A stretch of 64,000 bases of DNA. It comes from Litoditis marina. Taxonomy: Eukaryota; Nematoda; Chromadorea; Rhabditida; Rhabditidae. Below, one piece after another: positions 36,798 to 63,801 of the stretch. Positions within the stretch are counted from its first letter, which is position 1. Each line of letters begins with the position of its first letter. The notes under the pieces were generated by a model that was given only the letters and a program-made list of their open reading frames with translations, did no database searches and had not been told where the DNA came from. The stretch lies in NCBI GenBank assembly GCA_964036275.1, contig OZ038440.1, forward strand, positions 12,127,690 through 12,191,689. Direction: 5' to 3'. A program made the position numbers and the translations under genes.

Positions 36798-37731
36798 CAA
36801 TTGTGAACTACACAGTGTTTGCGCGGTAGAAAAGAGATGAGCGGGCTAGAGAGAGAGGGAGGGGAGGGTACTCCACAACTACATAACCAAACAGTCACGC
36901 CACACGTATAGTTCTCGTTATCCCCCGTGAGAGTTTGGCAGGGTGCCATTGAAAAGGCGGATAGGTGTATGTATAGAAAACAGAGCTTTTCGCAGTTTCC
37001 GTGTTTGGTAAAGTATCGCTTACAGCAGGTCATAAGTGTTCGAAAAGTTAATAGAAAAAGAGCTGAAATTCTCATTGCCACGCTGTAAAAGTCTCATTGT
37101 AATCTTTGAAGGTGTAGAAAAAATGTAGAACTGTTATTAAATGGCATGATGCCTTCGAGATGTTCGAGGCGAGATAGTTTAACACTGGAAACACCCCGTC
37201 TGTTGGTAGCAAGTGACAAGTGCTCAGACCCATGAAACAACACTAGATTCCGTTATAAATAGAAGTTGTCTGGAAAACAAAGCTAGCACATTTGCAAGAA
37301 TTTGTTGAAAACAAGTAGATTTTCCACCTTTTAGTGGGAAACTTTGCAAGTTTTTCACGATTTATGATCCTCTAAGTTATACGGTGATTTGTCTTGCACT
37401 TTTGAAACTACGAATTATACAGGTGAAGAATGCAGAACAAATTCCCATTAATTTTCGTTCGGAAAAAAAAGAGAGAGAAAAGGAGAGAGAGTGAGAAAGA
37501 CATAAAAAGAGGGAGAAAAGCGAAAGACTATTTGTCAATAGTAGTAACATGGGAGCAGTTATCGAGATAAAAGTATTGCAGCAACAGTGGAACACGGAAG
37601 ATAAGAGCCTAAAACGACTATAAAAAATTTCATGTTGGCAATCAGATTAGAGAGGTTGATTAATAGACAACATCAGTTTCGTCATAAGTTACATATAATG
37701 TAAAGTTAGATTGTTGGTTGAAGGAAGTAAA

Positions 37732-37805
37732 CGTAGTTTGATCAAAAGACACAGCAGATATTACAATCACCAGAAGACATGAGGTTCAAACTACAAACAC
37801 AGCAG
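37732..37805. repeat. Palindromic element, family 1
   Basis: AACGTAGTTTGATCAAAAGA at one end and GGTTCAAACTACAAACACAG at the other, upstream of alpha-actinin. Confidence 0.65.
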
Positions 37806-38129
37806 AAAACCAGAGCGAGAAAACAAATTTGATCTCTAACAGTGTTTATTCGATTATTTTGAATTAGATGAAATAGTGACGTGCAAGGTAGATCAGAATT
37901 TCTGATGTGTTTCACACGTTTCACGTGACTTTGAACTAAACTACAAGTAAACTAACACAATATTTACTATGGCAGTTCGTACAAGCCGACCAGTTTGCAG
38001 CGGAAAGTAGTTTTGGGGCGAGGAGATTATACGAATGAAAACGGTATGAATCACATGGAAATCACAAACGCCTCGATAAAAAACTATGACAGCTAAAATG
38101 GGCATTCGAAATAGTTTCACAGGTTAAAC

Positions 38130-38188
38130 TAAGAGAGAAAGACAGAAAGAGAAAGAGAGAGAATGATAACTGATAGAGAGAAGGGCAG

Positions 38189-38284
<96 letters not shown>
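38130..38284 (+). repeat. (GA)n microsatellite
   Basis: GA repeats, pure from about 38192 to 38283, with an imperfect GA-rich flank on the left. Confidence 0.97.
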
Positions 38285-38287
<3 letters not shown>

Positions 38288-41025
38288 TACGGTGAGAGAA
38301 GCACAGATAAAGGTTAAAAAATGCATCGATGTGAGGTAGTAAAAAAAAAGTTAATGCGGATGACAATATTCTCAAAAGATGCAAAATGACGTAAATTACG
38401 ATGTGTTTTGGAATTACTGAGTAAAAAACTGGCTTAGGGTGATTCACTCAATATGTCGAGACTCTCTCATTCTCACACAGTTTCTAACATTTTGAATACC
38501 TTCAGATAATGAAAATACGGCTATAATCTACAAAACATCCTTCCTCACAAATATTTGCACATGAGTCAGCAGAAAAACGAATTTATGATCCGCGAAACGT
38601 TTCAATTGGCAAGAAAGCCCATGTTGTCAACAAAACAAACTAAACGAAAGCGAAATAAAACTTCGCAGAAACGAAAAATATTTTTTTGATCAAATGAAAC
38701 TTAAAGTCTCCAAGAATTTCAAATGTGCTTCAGCATCTGATAGAGAGCACACTTCTAGCACAGTGTGCTTAGGATTCAGATAGAAAACATAAAAATGAGA
38801 AATAGAGAAGTAACTATGGTAAGAATAGATACGTTCAACCATTTCAATACCCTTTAAAAAATGTTGATCATCTATTTTGGGTGATATTTCAGCAACTGTT
38901 CGCGAGTTTTTCTCTATTCTCGAGTTGCGATGTAGAAAAAATAGTCAAAAAAAGAGAGCCAGAGCTGTAACTCGGTAACAACAAATACCAAAAACTACCT
39001 AAATATGATTATAAATAGCGTCAATCATCTATTCCGGGTGATATTCCAGCAATTGCAACTATTCTCGAGTTGCGGTGTATCGTTCGGGGCGGCTGCGGAT
39101 GCATATTTGCACTTCGTGTGTCAGCTATGCTTTGTTTTGGCGGGCTCGTCTTGTCAATTGAGAGGCAAAAATATAATTATAAATCCCTCGATCAAAGAAT
39201 AGGATGCGAAGTGTTTGATCTACCACGGACTTCAGAGAATCCTTCAAAATGTAGAACTTCGTTATCCTTCTGTGGGATGTTATATCGGTAGAGCGATGAG
39301 TATGTAGTTGTTCATGCCTACGTGAACCTACAGTAACCTGTCACTTAACGAACATGTGTTTTCTGATGAAAATAACGCCTCGTTATGAAGATACAGGGAC
39401 GAACTTAGAAATCTCACAGTACTTCGGAAAAATTTACTGTCATACTGTAATAGTCTACATAGGAATTACCACAACTATATGCGACCGTAATCCTTCCATA
39501 GATGGGATGAATGAGAAGCGGTGCGGGTAATCAAAATGAAGTGTTTTTTGACCGCGAGCGCCCCCCGTATGCGGGGTGTTGGTCTGACCTAATAACCGAA
39601 AAGTGTGACAGATATTCGGCTAATCCATGGTTTTACATCGAATCTTTTGGAACGCGCGTATATTTAACAACAAATTTCAACTTGTAAATCTAAGTAAGTA
39701 ACCAGTGAATGACATTTTTACAGAAACTTTAAACTATTAATATTGCGCAACATGAACACAGACAAGAACACATACTGAGAATCATAGCAAATTGAGAGTG
39801 CCACATTAAAATTCAAACGCTGTGAGACTGTCCGGACAACTAACATGAACGTTAACGTGAATTTGAGCAATACTGCTCATTCTTCATACTTCTAAAGTAA
39901 CTTCTATCCTGAAAATAAAACAGAGAGCTGATAGTAATTTCCGGATAGCGTCCAGTTTGCAACGGCAGCTCGTTTTGAGTTAATATAATGGCGGGAAGGA
40001 CGTTAATTCAAACTACACCGCCATATGTGAACAAAGATATATGAAACATGTGCATCTTGTTACGGAGGCACCCAAAACATTGAAAAGAGACAGATTAGGT
40101 TCATAAACTTAACTATATGCTGAGGTTATATAATATACTTTCACGTTCGCACACGTTTCATTGACGTCAGGGGAGAGGAACGTGGACTCTTCAGTTGAAA
40201 CCTCTACTTCCTTCGGTACTAGTTTAAAGAAGAAACATACACATATACTATAGAGGTAAATTGAATAGTCACGTGAAGTTAGCACGCTAATGAGTGATTG
40301 TGCACTTTGTAATTGCACATTTACCTGAGTTCTGCTGTGTTTAACATGTTTCACGTAACTGTGCAATTGACTAACAATGTAAATCATTAGTGCGGTACTG
40401 GGAGAAAATATTGAATCAGTAGCCTACCTAATATCGTATGTTCTATCTCAAATCACTATTATTGTCGTTTTATAGTTTGTTTCGTAATGAGAATTCCAAG
40501 AATGTTAGTGATAAGGTGAAACGGCTAACTGATTCATCAAGAAGAGGAGCTATTGGCGAGCTGCGGGAATATATTGGAAGAAAAACTGGAGAAAAAAGGT
40601 CAAAAAGTAAGAATCTTAAATACTGTTCAAAGGGATGGATGGATTGATGGAAATCAGAATTCTATAGGACGCAGAATTATAAAGTGCACAAAGATTGATA
40701 ATTATTCCCGTTCACGTAGACTATCTATTTACTTTCAGTAACACGCATTAAAATACATATCTATAAAACATAGTAATATATCAGTGATAATAAAGAATTA
40801 AGTATTACTATAAAAAAGATAGCATTTTAGTTGTCCAGTCGAGGAATAGGTTGACCTGTTTGGTTTTGGGTAGCGGCCAGAAAGGCGCGAAAATCCTTTG
40901 TACAAATGACACAAACTACGGGGGCAAGCGGGCTCAGACAACTATATGAAATGGTGGCAACATTTTATAAAATACTTCAGAATAAGAACAGTACACATTT
41001 CACTAATGATTCATTAAGAACTCCC

Positions 41026-41027
<2 letters not shown>

Positions 41028-41082
<55 letters not shown>

Positions 41083-41120
41083 TGCATCCCTTCTCTCTCT
41101 CTTTCTCTCCCCCCCCCCCT
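41028..41120 (+). repeat. (CT)n microsatellite with C run
   Basis: CT repeats from about 41028, interrupted by TTTCCCTGCATCC, then more CT and a run of ten C. Confidence 0.95.
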
Positions 41121-44100
41121 CCAAATTAGCCTAAAAAAAATTTACAGTGCAACCACAAATATTAGATCGCAGACATCAGGTGTAAACTGGGTTATGAAGA
41201 GCTATACGTTTCGAGGATAAATGTTAAAAATGATCTCCGTGAACTTTTTGAATATTGCTGAGGTTTCCAAAAAGCGTTGAAAAAGATGAATGTTGAAAAT
41301 AGTGAATTCGTTGAAATAGTGGGGGGATAAGAATCTAATGAAGTGAGCATGATGCGGGCGATAAGCGACGGCTAGAAAGAACACACATAATTCAAGCGAG
41401 AACTAGATAAGAAGTATTCTGGAAGCTCTAAAGCGAACAGCTATGTGATAATGGTTAATTCATCTGTTTACAACAAACCACTCGAAACACATCAAAAAGA
41501 AGATAAAATAAACTATATGCATGTCTGAGTAGGCTAAAACATACCGGCACCTTGATCCCATCCTGCGTCTCTTTCTTTGCGCACTATTTCGCCATACTCT
41601 ACTCTAGCGAGGTGAAAGAGCAGGGAAGTAGCGTATATGTGGGAGGTTGGGATCGAGCGGCCAGTGATGTATTTTCACGTTTTACGTGAAAGTTACTAAT
41701 AACAAGGGTACTGGTGTCAATTGCTGTATGCGTGTGAGTGATCTTGTTCTATTTCAGGAATTGGAACATGTGTCCTGATTAAGAAGGAACAGGGTGGGAA
41801 AAAGTGTCTTCCATAAGGTCAGCGATGACTTTTTCAACGGCTATTCGCATCGTTCCAATTAGGAAAACGGGTGATAACCACCCCGCAAGGCAGTACTTCC
41901 CAAATTCCTTGGGAACACGGAGTTATCTCCTAATCCGATCAGAAATGAACACAGAAGAAAATCTGGGCACAGAACACCACTAATTTTCGAAATGTTTTTG
42001 GTGATTGTGACACTCATTGGAGATACCCCTTTTCTTTCAGGAAGATCAACCTAAAATTGAATCATTACCCGCTGAAAAAAACTAGTTTCACATTAGCAGT
42101 TTTCCGAAGCTGCCAGATAGAGCACTTTCTGGAACTAAAAAAAATTCTTTCGCAGTACATAGGTTTTCCTAGTTAATTTTTCATTACAATTCCAAAAATC
42201 TTTACGACAGTATTTTTCTGTTAGAAGCGGAAAGAGAGGGAATCGTTTTGTTGGTAAACCTGGTTCACTCTTCATTAAAATCAATGAAAAACCCCTCCAA
42301 AGTGGAAAATTTTTTGACCATATTTTTCTGTCAGAAGCGAAAAGAGAATCGTTTTTTTGTTTAACGTTTTTTATTTAAAATGCTGTCGAAAATACATTCC
42401 AGAGTTATTTTTCCTTGATTTTCGGCATCATATCGGTTCTGTTCTTGAATCGCTGCACAAACCCTATAATTCAAGTATTTCTGACGGAATTTTCTGTCAG
42501 AAGCGGAAAGAGAGGGAAAGAATTGTTTTGTTGTCGACGTTTCGTCGGTTTACTTGAGGGAGGCTCCATTACACTTGCCGAGACAGAAGAACAGCTATCA
42601 TTTGTCAGAGGGAAAAAAGGAAGAGAAGAGGGGGAAGGAGGCTTGGAGGCTGGTAAAAATAGAACGGTTGCCACGATTGAAACAGTTTACTAATTGTATA
42701 GTCCACGTAATTTCGACGTGGACTCCGACAGTGTACAGCTAGAGATGCGTACATTACATACACTATACTCATGTGTGTGTGAAACAGAGTAAAATCATGG
42801 TAAACAAATATTGAAGCAAATATGATTTGAGAAAAACAGCTGGACGTTTTGAAACACCAAATTTTAAGAACTTGTATAGTCACGAGATTCCCACAGTAGG
42901 ATGTTTCAAGGTCATACTGTGAGTACATGTGTATGGAAAAGAGTACGGTAATGAGAAAACTAATTAGAACAAATTATTGGATGGAGAAGGAAACTTTCAA
43001 TTTTAGAACAAAACTCGTGTACAGATTTTTGGAATGTCTATGTTTTCTTCGAAAGACCTGTCCCCAAGTTTTATCTGCGTGAAAGCCACTTGTGAGGAAT
43101 AGAGAAATGTGGGACTACATCACAGGAAAAGTTCAACTTGCGGAAACCACAAGAGTCATGGAAACACATCAAATCTTAGCTGCAATCTCGATACTTTTTG
43201 ATTTTCGACCAAAAAATAACGGTATCAAACTACAAACATGGTGTGATAGGACAGCATACGTAGATGCCTGCTTTGGGAGGAGTGAACGACAAAGAACAAC
43301 CAGTGAGCTAGAATGAGCTTCCTCTTCCTGAGAGAATAGGCTGTTTACGGTCACAACAGGTTTAGGTTAGACACTGAAAACACTCAACAGGCGTATAATG
43401 GACTAGGCTGGTCTAGATGACGAGAAAAACGCCAAGTATACTAGCCTCCTCTCCAAAACATGATCTAGTCTGGGACTATACACTTATTAGAGAACTTACA
43501 ATGTTATTATTATACCAAGAAGTACTTCAGGACGAGTCTTCACAAATCATTTCTTACTATTTTTACCATGTTTTCGTAATAAAACTACAATAGAGAAGAT
43601 GCGGTTAAATTTGTCACCCCATAAACTTTCACAATTGGAAGTTCAATTCCAGAATCGGTTTGTAATGGGTGTCTAGAGAAGTGAATTTTTTTTCCAAAGC
43701 CCGGGATTTCCAAAAACCAAGTTGTTTACGGGATCGGCCGCGGTGTTACCTACCCTGAAGATACAGTAATCTAACGCATGAAATTCAAACGTAAATTTAT
43801 AAATATTTTCTAAGCGTTTCATAAATGTTATACGACATCACCGCTATGAACAACCCATTATTTTGCGCCAAAATAAAATAACGCGACGGGATAAGCAATG
43901 AACGACGACGCAACACAATTTTACACAGAAGAGGGGGCGCTGGACAGGCGCGTCAGACACTGGTTAGAGAGCATGGAAAACGAGGAGGGCCGAGAGAGGG
44001 GAGCTATGAAAAACTAGTGGAAGTTGAGTGCGGTTGTTTCTTGAGAAAATTCTAAACAGGGTGGGGATGTACTGATATTTACTTGACAACGAATTAAAAG

Positions 44101-44686
44101 TAGGACAACATGAAAAAGTCATGAAATTCTAAAAATGTGGAAACCACAAACAAAAACAATGATTCAATAAAGGAACCCGCAAAAACAACAACAAATGAAA
44201 TAACATTAGAACTCACGAGTGAGAACCAAATCGGGGAGAGCGAGAGTAACAACGAGAGAAGCAAACAAGGGTCAAGCGGAAACAACGAAAAACAAACAGA
44301 AGCTAAGAATATACCTACACCCAGAATACAGGTTCAACATGAATCAAAAACTAGAAATAAAAGGAATATCGGAAACGCAACAAGATATACTTCTAATGAG
44401 ATAATACATCAGTTCTTATATCGACAGTTAACCAAGACAGCCTTACAGAAATTAACTTAAGGTACGTCTACTCACTCATAGTAACTATAGCATCAACATA
44501 ATGTCTATCGGAACTTTCTCTGATAAACAAATTGTATAGGGGTAGCTTTAACTTGAAAAACTTAACGTGAGCCTGGCCTGAGACTGACGTCATCTACCAA
44601 AACTCCAATTAATTCACGTGAGCCCCGCGTTAAAATGACATCATCTAACACAACTCGAAATAGTTCGTCATCTCTCGCGTGTCCCC

Positions 44687-46607
44687 CTACTCGGCCTCCA
44701 TATCTTCCTCCTCCTCTTCCCCCTCTTCTGTGGCTGTCCACCAGGCCACGCAGCCCAGTCCATGCTCCGCCATCGAGCCTATGATCTCGTACGATTTCTC
44801 CTTCTTTTCTGCCTCGTCTGCCGTCAGATCTGGCTTCACGTCTCTGCAAATGGTCAGTGAATGGTTAAATACCGTAGACACTAACTTGTTTCAAGCGGGA
44901 GCGGAAAATAAATCGGATTCGCTCCCGGAGCTTGAAACAGAATTCGTGCACCTCAGTACAGTTTTTCTCTTTTCTTTGAAAATGGACCGTTTTTTAGATT
45001 GAAACCAGTCGAATTTCGACACTATAAATAAATGGACCACAGTGTAACAAAAATGACTAACGCAATGAACATGAAAACATGTTTTCGATATCTCATTCAC
45101 ACTATGTGACTTTAATGATTGGAGAAGTGAATCGAGATCACATCAAACTTGAATGGAGAAAAATATTTGACTCACTTGAAAATATTCTCTTTGACTCGGA
45201 ACCGAACTACTTTTCCTGGATCCATGTACAATTTAGCGGTTTCTCCTTCATCTACGAGATATTCCCAATACCACACCTGGAAGTGGGCATAATCAGCTGC
45301 CTTCCACTGCAAGCATAAACTCGCGCCGATCGGAGCCCCAAACATCCCCTCATTGGCTCAGGGGCAGAGCGTCTGTCTAGTAAACAGAAGGTCGCTGGTT
45401 CGATTCCAGGATGAGGCCGCATGTTCAAGAAATATACTATCTTCCTTCCCTGTATATAGGCCAAAGCTATCTTATTTTCCGCACGAATGAGAAACGCTAT
45501 ATCACCAGAAAAAATGCGATGAACGGAGATTTTTATGTTTCATATTATTTATTAATGTTACGTTTACAACAAAATGACACCATGTCACCAAGTATCCGGA
45601 AAACAGTTCTAAAGTATTTCCACAAAAACGAACCTGTTCCTGCTCTTCGAACACATGTGGTTCGGGTAGTTTATCGGCCGGGATGAAAATATCCTCAAAG
45701 AAGTCTACGGATAGGGTCAGTCCCTGTCGTGTTGATGAAATGACACGAGCCTCCACTATCTCATCCACGTGCGGCCGGAAAACAACTTGCCGGAACTGAA
45801 AAATGCGAGATTGGACCAAACAACCTACCAGAAAACGAAGCAAAAACTGTTTAACGAGGTGTTTTTCTGTTAACCACATTTTAGTTTGATAACAGTGCGA
45901 TTCTCTCAAAAAGGGACCGGATTCAAAGTATATATCCTAGGGTCGGAATGAGGTTATTTGTTCAGGCTGATAAGAAACCCAATTCCTCAGGAAATCGTCC
46001 AGAAAATGAAGAATGTCTATTGAAAGTAACAAACAGAAAAAGAAACTGTGCCCTACATTTCAACACCTTACCTTAACTCTGTTATGTCCGTGCCCTTCTC
46101 CGGGTAGAATGTAGGTGACTCCAACATCTACTAGGTCATAGACAGAGAGACAGAGTCCCAACTCTGGTACCACCTTATTGGCAAGTCGCTGGTTCAGACG
46201 GCGACAGATCACCTGCAAAAGTGAAGACAATACACATTTCATTCTGATGGGAAAATATTATAGAAAATGAAAAGCCTCAAATATTGGAAAAACATTTCGG
46301 CATCTACGAGGACAGAGCTCACGAACAAAATCGGCTCATCTCTGCCCATAGAGAGTCCAGTCTGATGGGCGCAGTTCTTTGTTTTTCCCCATATTGAGAT
46401 ATTACTAACTCGTAGCCACACAGAACACTCTATAATTTTGGGTCAAAATCCAAAATTATCATTTTGCAAAAAGAGGAGCCAGACTTTAAAACCTTCCTGG
46501 CTCGTACGAAGGGAACAAAACAGTCAAAAACTCACATTCTGTAAATCTTCGCCCATCTCGTGAGGTCTGACCGCCACAGTATCCTCTAACAAGGCCAGAA
46601 CAAACAT
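44687..46607 (-). CDS. POLR3H: RNA polymerase III subunit RPC8 (complete)
   Basis: RPC8 (yeast Rpc25) forms the stalk of Pol III with RPC9 and acts in initiation. Five exons join in frame: 46536-46607, 46072-46212, 45634-45795, 45176-45276 and 44687-44843, 211 codons (210 aa; human 204). Family landmarks are seen in order: MFVLALLEDTVAVRPHEM, LNQRLANKVVPELGLCLSVY, YILPGEGHGHNRVK, FRQVVFRPHVDEIVEARVIS, FFEDIFIPADKLPEPHVF, VWYWEYLVDEGETAKLYMD, and the C-terminal GSMAEHGLGCVAWWT. The acidic tail EEGEEEEEDMEAE is longer than in human. The N-terminal half is the Rpb7-type domain and the C-terminal half the S1/OB domain. The A of ATG follows directly on a 3' splice AG (46608-46609), which leaves no 5'UTR in this exon. 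It sits 526 bp downstream of GTF3C3 on the same strand. Confidence 0.97.
45347..45417 (+). tRNA. tRNA-Thr(AGT)-like sequence, possibly a tRNA-derived repeat
   Basis: Fits the cloverleaf: D stem GCTC/GAGC, anticodon stem TCTGT/ACAGA with loop CTAGTAA (anticodon AGT, threonine), T loop TTCGATT with B box GGTTCGATTCC, and acceptor ATGAGG pairing CCTCAT. There are two mismatches: the outermost acceptor pair (C:C) and the first T-stem pair (G:G). No T4 terminator follows for about 55 bp. It lies antisense in the fourth intron of POLR3H. The mismatches make a SINE or decayed copy as likely as a working gene. Confidence 0.5.
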
Positions 46608-47133
46608 CTGAAATATGATACTGAAAAAATGACCGTGAAATAATTGGGTTTTCATAAAAACTATTTCACGTGGAAACAACACTAATATGAAAACTAATGA
46701 AATGAACAAAGTAAAGACGGTTGATAACCGCATAAGAATGAAAATCAAATCCTTTTCATATTCATAACAATTAAAAATAACAAAGAGATCGCATGACAAC
46801 AATACAATAAACACCCAATGTACATACAAAACGTAATCAAAGTAAACAAACTTTAAAGAATTATTAAGTGAAGCCACGTTGAGAAGTTAGGTTATTACGT
46901 GCCAGAACGCTGGTATACACATTTGAAGATCGTTTTCTGAGAATTCACAAATCAAAGTGAATTATAAGCATTACTACTGGCTACATCGATATTCACACAA
47001 AGCAACTATTGAGAGGACAATTTGACATCATCCTTGATAAAAACTAATATCGTGACACCGAGATGCAAGATTCTAATGCTGGTGTAGGCACGAATTTCGA
47101 GATATCTCAAGCAATGAATCAAAGATCAAAGAT

Positions 47134-61129
<13,996 letters not shown>

Positions 61130-61991
61130 ACTGGAAATCTTTTTATTCAAGATAATTTGAAATGTTATGATTATTCCTTTACAATTGATTGTGATCGGTA
61201 CGCGGATAATATCAATAACTAACTGACATCGCTGGTTAAGTTATTTCCGGAATGCAAAAAAAAAACTCTAGCAATATTGACGAAAAATGGGTGGTGGAAT
61301 TCCAAAAGACCGAACGGAACTTCAGTGAAAGACCTTTTTACTAATAAAATATGACAAACTAACCAACCCGAGAAACTATTTTGATGAGTTATACCCCTCC
61401 TTCCTCAAGAAGACCCAATCCACGCATTTCATATGTTCCCGAATTACTGACAAATATTCTAGGCTAGAAAAACCTGTATAAATCTGATTCAACGTAGTCA
61501 GACACGCAGGTGTAACAAATTTATCAACATTCAACAATGAAAAACTAACAACATGGAAGAGAGAGAACAAAAACAGGGTATACATGTGTACACAAACTAA
61601 ACAATTTGAATACATTTCCAAACAATCAACAATTGACATCCAAATCCATAACAAGAACGTACCAATAACAAAGGATGAAAGATGAATATTTCACTTAAAC
61701 TACCACTTATGTTCTACTATAAGATCCCCATACCAGTTGGTGGAGGAACGCGGACCAAGAACAAGCATTGAAAGAAAATGAATGTGATTGAGGGAAGCAA
61801 ACAGACTACAAGAAGAACAATATCAACATCAACTGTAGAAAAACTATCGGGAAGAAGATGTCCAGGTAATTTATTACAGAAAAGCGTAAAGATCGTTAGA
61901 GAAAGTTCATAGTCATACTTGCAACTTGATCAAAGAGTTGGAAAATGAAATGTTTGCTGGACGAGTACGAGATCAAGAAGCCTTGATGAAA
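61130..61991. other. Intergenic spacer between the RGG-box gene and GTF3C3
   Basis: No coding exon is seen. A minus-strand AATAAA (TTTATT on +, 61870-61875) lies about 120 bp beyond the RGG-gene stop codon. Confidence 0.6.
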
Positions 61992-63801
61992 TTACTGTTC
62001 TCCGCTGGCCTCTTCCTTTACTTTCGGAGCACTGAAATATTCATGTTACCAGTTACCTACAAGGCTTTGAAAGCTGCTTGAAAAAAGAGGTGGTACAGAA
62101 CGTCTAGCAACCCGCACATTAGCGGTAAATTGACAACTAACCTACCAAGCGTTAATTGAGAACAATAGGCGTGAAAAACTCAACCTTTATTGTAGACAGC
62201 GTTGTGGACATCGTACTATCAAATTTCACAAAGAGATGAGCTATTCACAACGATCAACTAGATTGCAAAATTTGCTGTTAATCAAAAACGCTCGCGCCAC
62301 ACCACGCCAATTCGTCAGTTTGATAGTTCTTTGTGGAGGGACATTCGTTGTGTGTAAACGGGGAAACGTGAACTATACTTACCCGACAGCCTTTCCCCAG
62401 CTGCTGACAGCCGCATCCTCCTTGGCACCTCCAGCCGGAAGTCGAGGTGAATTACCGTAGTCCATTGGAAGAGTGACTGGACCCTCAAACGGCTCGAACG
62501 GGTCGAAATCGACTGGGTCACGTCTACAATAAGAATATAATCACTATTTGACAATAAGAAAACATGGTTATTTCAAAGTTTACTTATCTCTTTGATTAAT
62601 TAATATGCATATGTTGATCAGATTATGCACGTGCGTACCAAGTTTGCAAAAAAAAATACCGCACATTGCTTTGCTGAGAAAAACTTGAAAATTAAAAATT
62701 CTAATTACCTGAAATTGTTGCCACCGCCTCTTCCGAATGATCCTCCCCGTCCACGACCTCTCTTCCATGCTCCATCTTCACCACCGGAGCTATTCCATGG
62801 TCTTTTACCACCTCCCTGCAATGTACAATAGAATTACACTAAGTGAGTATTTCTTGGCATTTCCGCGATCGCGCGGAGCTAAATACAAAGAATCATAAAG
62901 TAGGGTGACCTGCACCTCGCTGAATACGGAACAAATTGTAAGTTGAAATCAAAAATCATGTATCAATCAATCACATCTCACAAGAGGAAACACATTCGAT
63001 TGAGGTGGAATTACGACAATAGCATGAATCATGGAGAGCTCTGAACCAAAAATTAGGACTGTATGTGTAGGAAGGGTTTCTGGCTTCAAAACTTGGTACT
63101 AGGATCACATGAGTGCATGCATGCACCAGTAAGGTCCGTTTTCATGTGTAAAAAACGTGAAAATTTAGGATTTTTCATAAAGTAGCCCAATTTTTATCTT
63201 TTCGGGAAAGAAGTAGTCTGTCTTTCAAATTTCTGACTAGTCGGACAGCCTTGCTGGTGTACGAGTGTCCGTGAATATGATGCGCAAGGATACTAACCTG
63301 GAATCCGCGTCCCCCTCCTCTGGTTTGCCATCCACCGCCGCGACCTCCCTCTCCATCGAAGCCACCTCGTGACCCTCCTCTGCCGCGGAACCCGCCCCGA
63401 CCGCGCCCGAACCCACCCCCGAAGTCACCCGGAGGACCACCACGACCTCGCATACCCATTCCACGTCCACCTCGACCACGGAAACCGCTCTTCAATTGGA
63501 TTATCACATACTTTCTCACTCAACCAACAATTAAAGTGTCACATAGGAAATAGGATAGACGAGATAGAGAGAGGAACTGAACCTTGTTTGCACAGTTATT
63601 TTACCATTCCAACTTCATGCATCTTTCAGAATCTATTGAAAAAAAGAGAATCAGAACTTGTAATGGAAAAAATCAACAGCCACCTTATAAACAGTAACAG
63701 AATAGAACAATATCGAAATAGCAACCAACATTTCTGTTCTGTGCGCTTCGCTCTTTCTGCATACGCTCCCGAATTGCTTCAGCTTCTTCTTCACTCAGCG
63801 A
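61992..63801 (-). CDS. RGG-box protein, 3' part (5' end outside window)
   Basis: Five exons join in frame: 63730-63801, 63298-63489, 62709-62815, 62383-62523 and 61992-62031 (TAA 61992-61994). The first visible exon is charged and probably helical (SLSEEEAEAIRERMQKERSA). The next is an RGG/RG box with a dozen RG/RGG motifs (GFRGRGGRGMGMRGRGG, GGFGRGRGGFRGRGGSRGG). Then come KRPWNSSGGEDGAWKRGRGR, an acidic/aromatic stretch DFDPFEPFEGPVTLP, and a short tail ending VKEEASGEQ. RGG boxes bind RNA and are methylated on arginine, so an RNA-binding role is likely, but no RRM, KH or helicase domain lies in the visible part and I cannot name the family. It is upstream of GTF3C3 on the same strand, 860 bp away. 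Confidence 0.75.
63122..63262. repeat. Palindromic element, family 2
   Basis: TGCACCAGTAAGGTCCGTTT at the left and GTCGGACAGCCTTGCTGGTG then TA at the right are inverted copies. It sits in an intron of the RGG-box gene, beginning within about 40 bp of the donor at 63297. Confidence 0.7.

Larger units (their letters stand above)
36396..44686. other. 8.3-kb gene-poor intergenic region
   Basis: This is the presumed promoter region of alpha-actinin (near side) plus spacer. It contains a possible small upstream alpha-actinin exon (36782-36797), a family 1 element (37732-37805), GA and CT microsatellites, a duplicated segment (38861-38935 and 39021-39077), and three copies of TTTTCTGTCAGAAGCGGAAA (about 42211, 42316, 42486). 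I found no exon with a recognisable family signature on either strand. Confidence 0.6.

Noticed and set aside
42200..42545. Repeated TTTTCTGTCAGAAGCGGAAAG units considered as a CRISPR-like array
   Set aside because: Only three diverged copies with unequal spacing, in a clearly eukaryotic context; an ordinary short tandem repeat.
44137..44460. 107-aa Asn/Thr/Glu-rich plus-strand frame
   Set aside because: It opens with GTG rather than ATG, is low-complexity, has no recognisable domain and no convincing splice sites or regulatory context.
45252..45464. Minus-strand 70-aa frame containing GIEPATFCLLDRRSAPEP
   Set aside because: This is the antisense reading of a tRNA-like sequence, a known source of spurious predicted peptides.
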